NCBI GenBank assembly: GCA_034509755.1
Contig: CM067545.1
Location: 42,835,062 to 42,899,061 of the forward strand
Origin: Anisodus tanguticus
Taxonomy: Eukaryota > Streptophyta > Magnoliopsida > Solanales > Solanaceae
DNA: 64,000 nt
Direction: 5' to 3'
Of the stretch, positions 9,454 to 21,106 are shown one piece after another (position 1 is the stretch's first letter; each line of letters begins with the position of its first letter). The position numbers were made by a program, and so were the translations under genes. Under the pieces are notes generated by a model. The model was not told where the DNA came from. It made no database searches and saw only the letters and a list, made by a program, of their open reading frames with translations.

Positions 9454-12400
9454 TAGGGGTGGCCAGTGGGCCGGGCTCGGGTCTGGCGGGCCGGGTCTAG
9501 CGGGGTCGGCCTCGGTCGGGGCGGGCGGGACGAGCCGGGGGGTCGGATCGGGACTAGCGGGCCTAGCGGGGGTCGGGTCCGGGCGGGACTCGCTCCGGTC
9601 CCGTCCCGATCCCGATCCCGTCGGTATCGGGGCGGGCGGGCTCGGGTCGGGCTCGGGTCGGGCGGGGCGGGGTCGGGTTTTCCTTTTTTTTTTTTTTTTA
9701 AATAACATATGTATAAAAAAAACTCAATAAACAAAACAAGATAGTGTAATAAAAACATCCCAAGGTCGTTTTTGTGCCTCTTATATTATTTAATAGACAT
9801 ATGATTTTTTTGTAATACAAATACAATTGTCTAAAATCTAAATTGCAACTTTATGGTGTTGTCCAAAAGTTGCAAATTACATAATAAAATTGCAATTAAA
9901 AAAATTACATTTTCAAAAAAATCTGTTCTAATTGCTTGATGATTTCATGTGGTTCTTCGGTTGGAATAGGTATTTGTTGGTCAAATTGATCCACGTCGCT
10001 TCCACTACCTTTGGTTAAGATTTCGTTGTAGTTTTCATCATCTTCTTCGTTGATCTCCGGTTGACCGCACCTTCTCCGCTCCGCTCGTATCCAATCTCTC
10101 GAATAATACGCAATTTCCAAGTCGTCTCCCGCCAATGAGTGTCTCTGTGGTCTCCTATTTGATATCTCGCTCGCGAAAAAGCGCTTTCCGACGCAGCTTG
10201 ATGACGCTTGAATGTTCAAAACATCTCGAGCCATCAATGAAAGTGTCGGAAAGGTCTTCTCATTCCCCCTCCGATTTCGACAAGTCTTCTTGTCCATCTT
10301 CATTGATAACTTCTTGATACGGTACGAACCCCGCAAAACAAAAATATCCAACTCGCTAATTTGGTTAGTAGAGGTACGGCCGCACATTCTATTTCGAGGC
10401 TTTCAATACTAGCCGCAGAAACAAAGATGTCTTTTGTGAGGTTGTGTTGAAGATGAAGAAGATGGTATGGTAGCCGGTACGTTACTAGCATTTTCTTGTT
10501 GATAAAATATATATATATTTTTGCATTGGTGTTCTACGCTATTCAACACTTCTTCTTTAGTTTGTTCAATAGGTGGTGGGTGATTTAGATTTTTGGGACT
10601 TGGAGGTGGTAGTACTTCTATACAATCGTAAATAGTTTCAATTAGTGATTTAGTACCGTCTATTTTAATAGTAGAATTTAATACAGAACCAATAATATAA
10701 ATAGAAGGAATAGGAATAAAATATTTTTTTATTTTGACAAACATTTTTTTAATAGTTTGCCTTATAAGCTTTGGTTTTTCCATATATTCACTAAGTAATA
10801 AAAATATTAGAGTTATATAAAATAACATAGTTGAAATAGTAGGATAATATATACCGGAAAATTCTTTTGTTGCTTGAAAAAATTTCTCTAAAAATATAAT
10901 AAGTTCGGAAATTTTTACCCAATCACTATCTAAAATCATATCACTTTGGGTTTTTATTATGAGAGTTAAAAAATAAAGTTATAGGTAATTTATAGTCATA
11001 AGCAACAAGTAGTTGCTCGTATAAAGAATTCCACCTAGTCGATACTTCTTGTGGAATTCTTCTATAAGGTAGTCCACAATCGTGACAAGTTTTTTTATAT
11101 TCTTTTCTACGTTGTACTTTATTACTTTTAAAAATAAAGTTTATAGCAAATTGTATTTTACTAAGAATGTCTTCAAAAAGTGATAGACCATCCTTTACAA
11201 TTAAGTTATATATATGGCACGCGCATTTTATATGAAAATGGTCCGGAAAAGATGGAGCTAAACTATTTTTTAACATTGTAATTGCGTAATTGTTATTAGA
11301 AGCGTTATCTAATGTAATAGTCATAATTTTATCGGTAATTCCGTAATAATCGCACACTTGATAAATATTTTCTACAATAAAAGTACCAAAGGTGTGCCTA
11401 TCATCTATATATCTATACGCTAAAATACGTTTTTGCATAGACCATTTATAATCTATCCAATGACAAGTTACGGTTAAATAATCATGGCCGTTAGTACTAC
11501 GACCTATATCGACGTGATAGATACTTTGCCATTAAAATGATATAATGAAAAACGTAAATATTGTTGATATTCATGCGCAAATTTAAATACATCTCTCTTA
11601 ACGGTTGACCTAGGAAAACCGTTAAAAGCAGGATTATATATATCTCTAATGTAATGAATAAAACCGGGAGATGAAGGAAATGAAAAAGGCAAACCCTCCA
11701 CAACTAATTTTGATATTGCTTCCCTATCTCTATGTTTGTTGTATTTAGAGCCTACAATTCCCCCCGTCATAGGGTTAATTTGACCCCGTACTTGGTCCGG
11801 GACGATCGGTATGTGAACCTTGTCCCGATGGAGCGGCGTTTGCGCACCCGGTTTTGAAGCCTGGTATTGGGCATACCTAGCCGGATGAGCACTTACTACG
11901 TGTCTAATTAAACCCCCGTCCCACCGTGACCTTTTCCAGCTTTAAATTTTAAAACATTTTTACAAATTTTACATATGGCTACTTGATTCTCTACGTCCCT
12001 ATCAAAAAATGTCCATGCATCCGATTTTAATGGTCGTTTTGCCGGACCTCGTCTCATACTAGGGGGAATATGAGGTATTTCGATTGAAGGTGCACTAGTG
12101 GGCGTGTGTCATCAATATTAGTGGGTGTATCGTCTAGATCATCGTCTAAATTAAAGTCTTCTTGAGTTCCGAAAATAACTCCTCGTCTAAATCTAATGGT
12201 ATTGTAGGAAAATGTTGAGTATCAACAAAATCATCCCGTGTAGGAATAAGATGACTAGAAGAAGTACCCTTGCCCTTGCCACCGGTTGCCTCTACTAGAA
12301 GAAGCACCCTTACCCTTACCCTTAAACATACCTTTTAATCCTTCCATTTTAATTATGATAATAAATAATTAAAGACAATAAAATTAAGTGCGCTAAATAA

Positions 12401-12824
12401 AATAAACAGACAATAATAATTTAATGAAGGAACGAATGTACCAAACGCCGACGTAACGTCGACGTGTAATCGAGAGGTTGAAAATTGAAACTTTGCTCGA
12501 TGGAAGATCCTCAAGTCAAGTTGCCAACTTCACTCCCAATTCCCAAATGAATTAATAAAATTGAATATTTAGCAAACAATGTAGAGAGATATATTGAGAA
12601 ATTAGAGAGATTGTAGGAAGATTTGTGAGAAAGATGAAGAGAAAATGAGTTATTTATAGTTGAAAAATTGGGTTAAAGTGTAAATATAATAACTTATGGG
12701 TTAAAAATAAATATTAAGGGGTAGGGGGGGTTGGGGGAGGGGGGGGCCTAAAATGGCCGTTGACCAACGGCCATAATCTAAAATGGCCGTTGGTGCAACG
12801 GCCATTTTTGCAAAGGGGGTTTAA

Positions 12825-12856
<32 letters not shown>

Positions 12857-13008
12857 TCTGGCGGGACGAGACATCGTCCCGTCCCGAGTTCGAGTCCCGC
12901 CCCCGTTAAATTTTTTTTTTTTTTAGAGCGGGGTCGGGGCGGGACCGGGGCGGGGTCGGGACGGGGTCGGGCCGGGGTCGGGTCGTCCCGGCCCACTGGC
13001 CAGCCTTA
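9454..13008 (-). mobile_element. hAT-superfamily transposon, copy 1
   Basis: The element is flanked by a perfect 8-bp target duplication GTAAAAAT (9446-9453 and 13009-13016), as expected for hAT elements. The left end reads taggggtggccagtgggccg and the right end, reverse-complemented, reads taaggctggccagtgggccg. Inside each terminus lies a very G-rich tract on the plus strand (9470-9680 and 12815-13000) made of GGGTC/GGGGC words. At 12753-12774 and 12780-12808 two short hairpin palindromes share the arm atggccgttg. The transposase gene runs on the minus strand and is broken. Two more copies of this family lie at 31329 and 54330. Confidence 0.93.
9905..12347 (-). pseudogene. hAT transposase (BED finger, DDE, hATC domain), copy 1, broken
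   Basis: Reading from 12347 leftward, the segments give in order: a Lys/Gly-rich N-terminus (MEGLKGMFKGKGKG); a BED-type zinc finger region (CKICKNV ... HVVSAH); the element-specific region with FSFPSSPGFIHYIRDIYNP; the transposase core (YRYIDDRHTFGTF, TITLDNASNNN, HIKCACHIYNLIVKDG, VSTRWNSLYE); and the C-terminal dimerisation domain (TFPTLSLMARDVLNIQASS, then SLAGDDLEIAYYSRDWI). The longest open pieces are 165 codons (10941-11438) and 176 codons (10409-10939). These are separated by an in-frame stop, and other segments are joined by frameshifts, so it is not expected to make an active enzyme. It is hAT by family resemblance; the subfamily (Ac/Tag-like) was not determined. Confidence 0.88.
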
Positions 13009-13016
13009 GTAAAAAT

Positions 13017-14148
13017 AGCGTGCAACTTATAACCGGAGAACATTACCAGGTTGATTAAAGCTTATTCTGGCTATTGTGCTAAGCTTATAAGCTGACACTT
13101 TGCTTAACTATTACTATGTCAAGTGCTCACATTCGCAAAGCTTTTTGTAAGCCATCAGTTCTTTCTTAGAGCTCTAGGGACGTGTGAGATTCCTATGTTC
13201 AGTTCCTGGGAACTTCATCCGTTGACCATGTTGTGAGAGGGAATGATATATGCAACACTAAAATGCCTCAAACCCAAATCAGTTGGGATTTATAATATGT
13301 ATCTTTTTGTTTTAATAATGGTGCTTGGGTCAGCTTGCACACACCTAAATTAATCCACAGGATGCTTGCTACTTTTTCACTAGTACAAGTAGCGGGCGCT
13401 CTTTCCACCAAGGTTTAGAAGATGATAGGAAATTACTTAGCTTTTTTATCTATGCTGGAATTTTAACCCTGGTCAAATTGTTCTATCTGGTGAAGTATAA
13501 CTAACCTCCCTCCATAGTAATATTGAATTTTGACTTAAATCTTATTGTGTATTGTACAATGTGACCTCTTTTCCCAATTATTTCATGTAAAGTGATTTTG
13601 TGGGTTTTGGGGTGGGGTGGGGAAGGAACTATTGTTTGTGGTTAAGGTTAAGTTCTCACATTTGACATTTACATGTCCTTTAAAAGGTGTTCATGCTTGT
13701 ATGAAACCTTTCTACATTCTTACATTTCCCTTAATAGGTGGAGCATGACGTTCAATTTTTTGCCTATTTTAAAGACCTTTTCAGCAGCTGAGGTGGGCTA
13801 GTCGTCTCTCAAACAGAAATTTCTCGGATGCTAAGATGGTCAGATGCTGGAAAAGACTAGCAATATCTTCAGATAAATAAAACAAATTGGTTCTGATACT
13901 TTTTCCCACCTCTTTTCTTTTCTGGGCTTAATGAATTTGGACCTGGTCGGTGGTGGTTTTTTTGGTTGCCTAGCCAAAGTTTCCTTCTATAATTAATTGA
14001 GACCAGACAGAGTCAAGTTTGAAAACATTAACTGAAGAGGACTTTGATGTTGCAAAAGGGTAACTTATTGAATGCTTTTGGGGCATGAATGTCAACCTGA
14101 CTGTTGACAAAAAATACATACTTTTGCACGGTTCTATTGGCATTAGAG
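13017..14148. other. Intergenic, no gene seen
   Basis: This is AT-rich DNA without a convincing coding frame. At about 13262-13300 the words caaacccaaatcagttggga recall tails of plant SINE/LINE repeats but are too short to classify. Confidence 0.45.
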
Positions 14149-14408
14149 TACTCTAACTTTTACTTGTCAATAATGGACTTTGCACCCTCCTTAAGAAATA
14201 GTAAATGAAGTTTATATTTTACTATGATACCCATATTAATTGATGCATAATCTTAATAAGAATTAGAAAATGATTTGAAATGAGTAATTAATGCTATGGG
14301 TAAAATAGAAAAAGTAAATTATTTTTCTCTTTATATGCTAAATTTGACAAGTAAAAATGAACATCTATTTTTAGAATAGTTGACAAGTAAAAGTGAACGG
14401 AGGGAGTA
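14149..14408 (+). mobile_element. Stowaway-like MITE, first of an inverted pair
   Basis: The left end is tactctaacttttacttgtc and the right end is gtgaacggagggagta, with TA at both outer ends. The arms share the complementary words TTTTACTTGTC and GACAAGTAAAA. The interior contains ttaattgatgcataatctta and aatgagtaattaatgctatg, which are repeated in opposite orientation in the element at 14579-14840. About 260 bp, non-coding. Confidence 0.75.
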
Positions 14409-14578
14409 CTAGGGAAGAGGTCAAAGGAAGTGAAAACGAGAAATTGAAATTCAGGCAATGTTAAAAAACATGCAGACGATTTCAATGTTGAATTTTGAGT
14501 TTCTAACTCCTATTTTTTCACTGAATTCCTTGAATATGCATAACAAGTGTTCATGCCCTAAAAGAGAGACAATTCTAT

Positions 14579-14840
14579 TAATTTCTCTGTTCGCTTTTAC
14601 TTGTTCACTATATTGAAAATAAATTTTTTCACTTGACAAATTTAGCATATCAAGAGAAAAATAATGCTGTTTTTCTGTTTTACCCATAACATTAATTACT
14701 CATTTTAAATCATTTTTCAAATCCATTAAAACTATGCATCAATTAATATGAGTATTATGGTAAATTATGCACTTCATTTATTATTTTTTAAGGAGTGTAT
14801 AAAATCCATAGTGGACAAGTAAAAGTGAATGGAGGGAGTA
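14579..14840 (-). mobile_element. Stowaway-like MITE, second of an inverted pair
   Basis: The reverse complement of this segment follows the same order as 14149-14408: CTCCTTAAAAAATA, TATTAATTGATGCATAG, ATGAGTAATTAATG, TATGGGTAAAACAGAAAAA, then TTTGTCAAGTGAAA. The right end ggagggagta is intact; the left end (taatttctctgttc) has mutated away from the tactccctc consensus. About 170 bp of unrelated DNA separates it from its partner. Confidence 0.72.
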
Positions 14841-15505
14841 TTTTAGAGAGTCGAACAATTTAATATTTGAATAAAGTTTCTTTAATTATTTTTCAAATAC
14901 ATGAAATTGTGATTTATGGAATTTTGAAACGTAGTCTTTTTTTGTACGTTAATTTATATCTTTAAAATTACAAATTAGTGGAACTTTACGATAAAATTTA
15001 TATTGATGGACTCTCAAAGAGTGCATGCATGGGAATTATTTTTGTCAAGGTTTAAGAATCTACCAAAAGACATATATAAGTTAAGGAAGACACGAAGAAG
15101 TTCATGGAGGGATAGGTGTCCAAAACGGTGATAATCTTACTATTTTCTTTTTTTCCTTACTTGGAAAATGGAAGACAAGGGCAATTATCATTATAAAAAA
15201 TGTTCCACCAAAATATAATAAAGTTTGACCATTTAAAGACCAGGGAAAAGATAATGCAAAAGTAGGTCTATGTATCTTGGCAGCCATACGTGAGCTTCTC
15301 AAAGTCTACTACGTGAACACCCCTCCTTAATTTGACTTTGTTGAAACTACACCTTCTTTTAAGCCGTTCGATCAAGTGGCTTCTTAAATCTAACGGTGTA
15401 AACATTTTGTATTAGACATGATAGATTCCTTTTAGGAGGGTTTGAAAAAGAAAAGAAAAGAGAATGAAATAATAATAAATAAAAGATTCTCCCAACACTA
15501 AATTG
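14841..15505. other. Intergenic, no gene seen
   Basis: Non-coding AT-rich DNA. The minus-strand open frame at 15102-15302 shows no recognisable family. The last five bases (aattg, 15501-15505) are the left copy of the target duplication of copia element A. Confidence 0.5.
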
Positions 15506-15711
15506 TATTAGCGAATATTCTCCGAATAATTACGGTATATTTTGTAATTATTATAGATGTATATTTAAGGTAACTTAGGATTCTTATTGTATTAGGAATC
15601 AACCATTTAAGGTAAGTTAGGATTCTTACTGTATTAGGAATCAACCTCTGTACAACTATATATATTGTGAATAATGAAAGGAATCTCTAAGGGAAATTAT
15701 TTTATCTTACA
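15506..15711 (+). repeat. 5' LTR of copia A
   Basis: The LTR begins tattagcgaatattctcc and ends ttatcttaca. Inside is a tandem duplication of about 45 bp: the unit ttaaggtaacttaggattct ... ggaatcaacc is followed by a near copy. The unusual TA start (instead of TG) is shared by both LTRs. Confidence 0.88.
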
Positions 15712-15724
15712 TGGTATCAAGAGC
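15712..15724 (+). promoter_or_regulatory. Primer-binding site of copia A
   Basis: The sequence tggtatcaagagc lies immediately after the 5' LTR. It matches the 3' end of plant initiator tRNA-Met, whose usual site is TGGTATCAGAGC, with one extra A. Confidence 0.85.
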
Positions 15725-15817
15725 CTAAACCCAATCCCTACTCTTCTCTTTCTTTTTCGGCCGACACCACCCACCCACCCTCCCTTCCTCTCGGCCGACG
15801 GCTACACGGTTGCCACC

Positions 15818-16757
15818 ATGTCTTCTCCCACTAATTCCGGTTCATCCACTGGCACACTTGACAATCCCTCTCAACGTTCATTATCTTCTTTTCATCCGGC
15901 ATTCGCCGTTAACAATATCAAGAATTTTTTCTCTATAATTCTTGACCAAGAAGACTGTCAATATTCCATGTGGATAGAATTATTCTACATTCATGCATGT
16001 GCATACAATGTGCTCGATCATATTGATGAATCTGTTCCTCGTCCCACCGATGTTACACACTCAATCTGGCGTCGCCTTGACGCCATCGTCAAACAATGGA
16101 TCTACGACACCATCTCCAAAGACTTGTTGTGTACTATCATGAAAACAGGTGCTACAGCACGTGAACTTTGGGTTCGGCTAGAAGAAATTTTTCAGGACAA
16201 TAAAAATACTCGGGCCGTGTATTTGGAAGAGTAGTTCAACAATACACATCTCGAGAATTTTAACATGTCTGAATATTGTAAGCAACTGAAACTCATAACC
16301 GACCAACGTAGGGACTTCTATTTCAGAAACCAAGATGGTGTTTCAACTTGTTGTTGGTTTACCGAAAGGTGAATATGACACACTCGCAATGGTGATTCAA
16401 CAAGCCGACCCTCTCCCAAGTTTCAACAAAGCACGTTCCCAACTTTTGCTAGAAGAAACACGCCGTGCTAAACAAGACGAGCACAATCACAAGGCACTAG
16501 CCGTTGACGGCATAACTCCACCGGCGACCACCACCACCCAGCCACCACTGCAAGACCACCACCAGCAGCAGTCCCGTGGCGGAGGGCGTGGCGGCAGAGG
16601 CCGCGATAACAACAACAAAGGGAAGGGCCGCGGCAAAGGCAACCGCAACCAGCAGCCAGGCCCAACCACTGCCTATTTACCGTGGCCTAGACATCAGCCA
16701 ATATGGCCAAATCAGCAGAACTGGGCCTCGCCTGCATACCCAACTGCAGGGGCCTAG
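15818..16757 (+). pseudogene. gag of copia A, broken
   Basis: The start is the ATG at 15818 (MSSPTNSGSSTG). The product has a UBN2/Retrotran_gag-type region: FHPAFAVNNIKNFF, YSMWIELFYIHACAY, WRRLDAIVKQWIYDTIS and ATARELWVRLEEIFQDN. A TAG stop ends this frame at 16232-16234. A second frame from about 16335 continues with FQLVVGLPKGEYDTL and ARSQLLLEETRRAKQ, then a Gly/Arg/Asn-rich tail, to a stop at 16755-16757. A frameshift therefore separates the halves. No CCHC zinc knuckle is seen in the tail. Confidence 0.85.
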
Positions 16758-16889
16758 TTCTAGCAGCCTTGGTCGCCTGGCCTGTTGGGCTCTGCCCTAG
16801 CCAACAGGCAGGCCCACCAGCAGTAGCAGCAGGCCCACCTGATCACTGTCCAGTAGCAACCGCAACCAGGCAGCCTGGTCCCCAATGAT

Positions 16890-19800
16890 TTGGGCCAGGC
16901 TTACAACACCGTGAACCTTCAACAGCCCGACGAAAATTGGTACATGAACACCGGCGCCACATCTCACCTCACCTGGTCGTCAAGTAACTTATCTCAACTA
17001 CTTCGGTTAAAGTATCCTCAATTTATTACTGTCGGCAATGGTAATCACATTCCAATTGAAGGTTACGGTAACACACTCACCAAACATCCCCATCCACCTT
17101 GCTCCCTAAACCACGTCCTATACACCCCTAACATCATTAAAAACTTAATCTCTGTTAGAAAATTCACTCGCAATAATTTTGTGTCTGTCGAATTTGATCC
17201 TTTTGATTTTTCTGTGAAGGAACTCAATACGGGGAAAATTCTTACGCGTTGCAATAGTGTGGGAGACCTCTACACATTCACTCAATCTTTCGCTGTTAGA
17301 CCGCAATCACCTCTATCCCTTGCGGCTATCTCTCCCTCAACTTGGCACAACAGACTCGGACACCCCGGAGACCATGTTTTTACTTTTCTTAGGTCTACTA
17401 AGCTTATTCAATGTAATAATGGGAAACTTGCCCAACACTATTTTTCGTGCCCGCTCGGCAAACATACTCGTCGTCCATTTATGTCATCCAACAATGTTAC
17501 CTTTTCTCCTTTTGATATTGTTCATGCTGATTTGTGGACATCTCCGGTTATTAGCTCTTTGGGTCACAAATTTTATCTTGTATTTTTAGATGATTTTTCA
17601 CACTTTGTCTGGATTTACCCACTGAAATTCAAATCTGAAGTGTTTGCCAAATTCCTTGAATTTCAAAAATACATTAAAACACAGTTTGAAAAATCTATCA
17701 AATCTTTCCAATGTGATAATGGACGTGAATTTAATAACTCGGCATTTCACAATTTCTGCTCTAAGCGAGGCATGGTTTTCCATTTTTCCTGTCCCTATAC
17801 CTCCTCCCAAAACGGAAAGACTGAACGAATTATACGTACCATCAATAACATGGTTCGCACCCTTCTGTTTCATGCCTGTCTTCCACCACATTTTTGGGTC
17901 TATGCTATTAAAATGGTAGAATCTCTCCTTAATATTTTACCAACTAGTACTCTCCAAAACAAGACCCCTACCGAAATACTATACCGTAGGTTCCTATCCT
18001 ATGACCATCTTCGTATTTTCGGCTGCTTATGCTACCCCAACATAGCCTCCACTGCACCTCACAAACTTGCCCCTCGCACCCTACCATGTATCTTCCTTGG
18101 TCTCTTTCCCAATCATCGGGGCTACTTGTGCTATGACATTGACACTCGCAAAATCATCATCTCCCATCACATCACCTTTGACGAGACGACCTTTCCATTT
18201 TCCAATCTCAAAATTTTTTAGACCACCGATTACACCTTTCTCGATGAACCGAGTCTATCCCTGGCTATCCAATCTCCATACGACCGGCAGTCCGCTGTTC
18301 GGTCAGAGCTTACAGATCCATCACCACCACTGTCCGGCACCATCTCCGACCAAACTGATCCCTGCTCTCGGTCGAACACCACACAAACACCCGTGCTGCC
18401 TTCAGCCAGAAACAGTCCAGAACTGCAGAACCCGCAAACCTCTCCCAGTCCATAACCCGTAAACCTGCAGCCTCCAAGTCCGGCAGCACTGCTGCCTTCC
18501 AGTCCAGAAATAGCATCCCTGCAACCTCCCAGTCCAGATCTCCCACTACTGCCTACCCATCGCATGGAGACTCGTGCACAACACATGATCTTCAAACCCA
18601 AGGTTCACTTCAACCTCTCCACACAAACCTTATCACCCATTCCAAAAAATCCAAAAATAGCAAAACTGGACTCTAGTTGGAATGCGGCCATGTGCGAGGA
18701 GTTCTAACGCTTTAACCAAGCAGAACACTTGGGATTTGGTACCTAGACCAGACAGTGTGAATGTTATCCGGTGTATGTGGCTATTTCATCACAAGTTCAG
18801 AGACAGTGGTGACTTGGAGCTATATAAGGCAAGACTAGTCGCAAATGGCACTAATCAGTATGAGGGTATTGATTGTGGTGAGACATTCAGTCCGGTTGTA
18901 AAACCGGCCATTATTCGGATTGTTCTCAGTATTTCTATGGGCATGCATTGGCCAATTCATCAGCTTGATGTCAAGAATACATTCCTTCATGGGGATTTGA
19001 AAGAAACTCTGTACATGCATCAGCCCCCTGACTTTGTTCATTTGGCAGTTCCGCAGTTTGTATGTCATCTCAGGAAGTCATTGTATGGCTTAAAACAGGC
19101 ACCCCACCTTGGTATGATCGCTTTGCCAGGTATCTTCTGCAGATCGACTTTATATGTAGCAGGTGTGATAAATCTCTCTTCACTTTTCATCGAGGTAGCA
19201 ACACCGCTTATTTGCTATTATATGTCGATGACATTGTTCTTACTGCCTCCTCTGACGGTTTGAAGAATGAAATCATTGCTCTACTCAAAACTGAATTTTC
19301 TATGACCGACTTGGACAAGATGAGTTATTTTTTGGGTATATCAGTGACCAGATCTGTAGCTACCATGTTCCTGTGTCAGCGTAAGTATGTAGAAGAGATA
19401 GTGTACATGGCTAAGATGGCAAATTGTAAAATTATGCCAACTCCGGTTGACTCAAAATCCAAGCTCAGTGCCAATGACGGTGCGCCAGTTTCGGAGTCTT
19501 GCAGGTGCCTTTCGGTACCTTACTTTCATTAGGCCTGATATTGTATATGCCATTCAGCAGGTGTGTCTGTTTATGCACGACCCCCGAGAGTCCCATTTTG
19601 CCGCCCTCAAACATATTGTCAGATACGTTAAGGACACACTAGACTTTGGTTTACATCTCTACCCCAACCAAGTTACTCGCCTACATGGATGCAGATTGGG
19701 CAGGATGCCCCGACACACGTCACTCCACCTCAGGCTACTATGTATTTCTTGGGGATAATCTTATCTCATGGTCCGCCAAGCGGCAGGCCACACTATCTCG

Positions 19801-20164
19801 TTCGAGTGCTGAAGCAGAATATCGAGGAGTTGCTAATGTCGTTGTTGAGATCTGTTGGCTCAGAAATCTTCTTTTGGAGCTCCAGTGTCCACTACGAAAG
19901 GCGTCTATAGTCTATTGTGACAACATATCTGCCATCTATATGTCTCATAATCCGGTCCAACATCAGCGGACTAAGCATATTGAGATAGATATCCACTTTG
20001 TGCGAGAGAAGGTTGCTCGTGGTCAGGTCAAAATATTACACGTGCCTTCCTCTTATCAGTATGTAGACATTTTCACAAAGGGACTACCGAGACAGCTCTT
20101 CACTGACTTCCGATCCAGCCTTAGCGTTCGGCCTCCTCCCACTCCGTCTGAGGGGGAGTATTAG
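16890..20164 (+). pseudogene. pol of copia A (protease, integrase, RT, RNase H), broken
   Basis: A 443-codon open frame (16890-18221) carries the protease motif MNTGATSH, in which the catalytic Asp of D-T-G is replaced by Asn (codon at 16947); the GAG-pre-integrase motif WHNRLGHP; and the integrase core with DIVHADLW, CDNGREF and QNGKTER, so the D, D and E positions are kept. A Pro/Ser-rich linker with frameshifts follows. RT starts near 18700 (YKARLVANGTNQYEGIDCGE, HQLDVKNTFLHGDL), shifts frame near 19110, and keeps the active site YVDDIVL. RNase H (19646-20164) has ADWAGCPDTRHSTSGY and RSSAEAEYRGVA. At least three frame changes make it non-functional. Confidence 0.9.
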
Positions 20165-20365
20165 CGAATATTCTCCGAATATTCATAGTATATTTTGTAA
20201 TTATAATAGATGTATATTTAAGATAACTGACGATTCTTATTATATTAGGAATCAACCATTTAAGGTAAGTTAGGATTCTTACTGTATTAAGAATCAACCT
20301 ATGTATAACTATATATATTGTGTATAATGAAAGGAATCCCTAATGGAAATTATTCGTATCTTACA
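20159..20365 (+). repeat. 3' LTR of copia A
   Basis: Begins tattagcgaatattctcc and ends cgtatcttaca. It follows the polypurine tract tgagggggag. It overlaps the end of the RNase H frame, which runs into the LTR for a few bases. Confidence 0.88.
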
Positions 20366-20639
20366 AATTGTTTTCCCTCTAAATATCTTGAGATCCTCAT
20401 TTATTCCATGACCGGGTCTTTTGGTCTCCCATTTTACACCACAAACACCAAACTAACACAAAAAAGAAAAGAACCAAAAAAGAAAAGATAATTTTAACCA
20501 AACAGAAAAGCAAAGAAAAGTAAAACAAGGTGTTGAAAAAATTCCCTTTCCATTACGTTCATCATTACTAGTATTATTTTTGTGTCTTTTACGCCCCCCA
20601 AAGTGCTAATTATTTCTTTCTTTTCCCTCTCTTGTCATT

Positions 20640-21106
20640 TTTCACATACCATTTCTCCTCCTCTTCTTCTTCTTATTCTCTCTCTCATGCAATCATTCCA
20701 TTTCCATCTTTCCACAACCAGAAAGAGAAATAAACACAAAAAACAAAAAAGAGTTATTGTTTTTTTTAAGCCAAGCACCCTAGGAGATCATCCCTATAGA
20801 AATACACATATTATGACAATTATTATGAACTCTTCTCCTGGGGGCAGTAACCATTTTTTCACACAACCAATCTCTTTCTTTTACTCATCTTTAAATGTAA
20901 CATCTTCTTTTTGTTACATGAGTCCTTAAATTCATTTTCTTGGTGAGTTACATGTTTTTAACTTGGCCTACTAGTCTTGTGTCTTACATAAGAAGCTCCC
21001 TTATAATTTCAAGACTCATTGCATGTTGTGCCACATTTCGTGATCACCACCTTTTTATATATAGAATCCAAGAGAGCATTGTAAGATATCTCATCAATAT
21101 CCAATT
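20640..21106 (+). promoter_or_regulatory. Probable promoter and leader of the TTL gene
   Basis: A pyrimidine-rich tract (20650-20690, ctcctcctcttcttcttctt) of the Y-patch type lies about 400 bp before the TTL start codon. A TATA-like word (tttttatatata) lies at 21052-21063. The latter is only about 45 bp before the ATG, so either the leader is very short or the start site is further upstream. The assignment is positional only. Confidence 0.3.

Larger units (their letters stand above)
15506..20365 (+). mobile_element. Full-length Ty1/copia retrotransposon A
   Basis: Two LTRs of 206 and 207 bp (15506-15711 and 20159-20365) enclose gag and pol in copia order: gag, protease, integrase, reverse transcriptase, RNase H. 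The 5-bp target duplication AATTG is present on both sides (15501-15505 and 20366-20370). A primer-binding site tggtatcaagagc directly follows the 5' LTR, and a polypurine tract (tgagggggag) precedes the 3' LTR. About 17 differences separate the two LTRs by eye (roughly 8 percent), so the insertion is not recent. The element sits about 740 bp upstream of the TTL start codon. Confidence 0.93.

Noticed and set aside
9439..9758. Overlapping long open frames on both strands rich in Arg, Gly and Pro
   Set aside because: They arise from the G-rich subterminal tract of the hAT element, where stop codons are rare by composition.
20582..20929. 115-codon open frame upstream of TTL
   Set aside because: Low-complexity, pyrimidine-rich DNA in the TTL upstream region; no domain.
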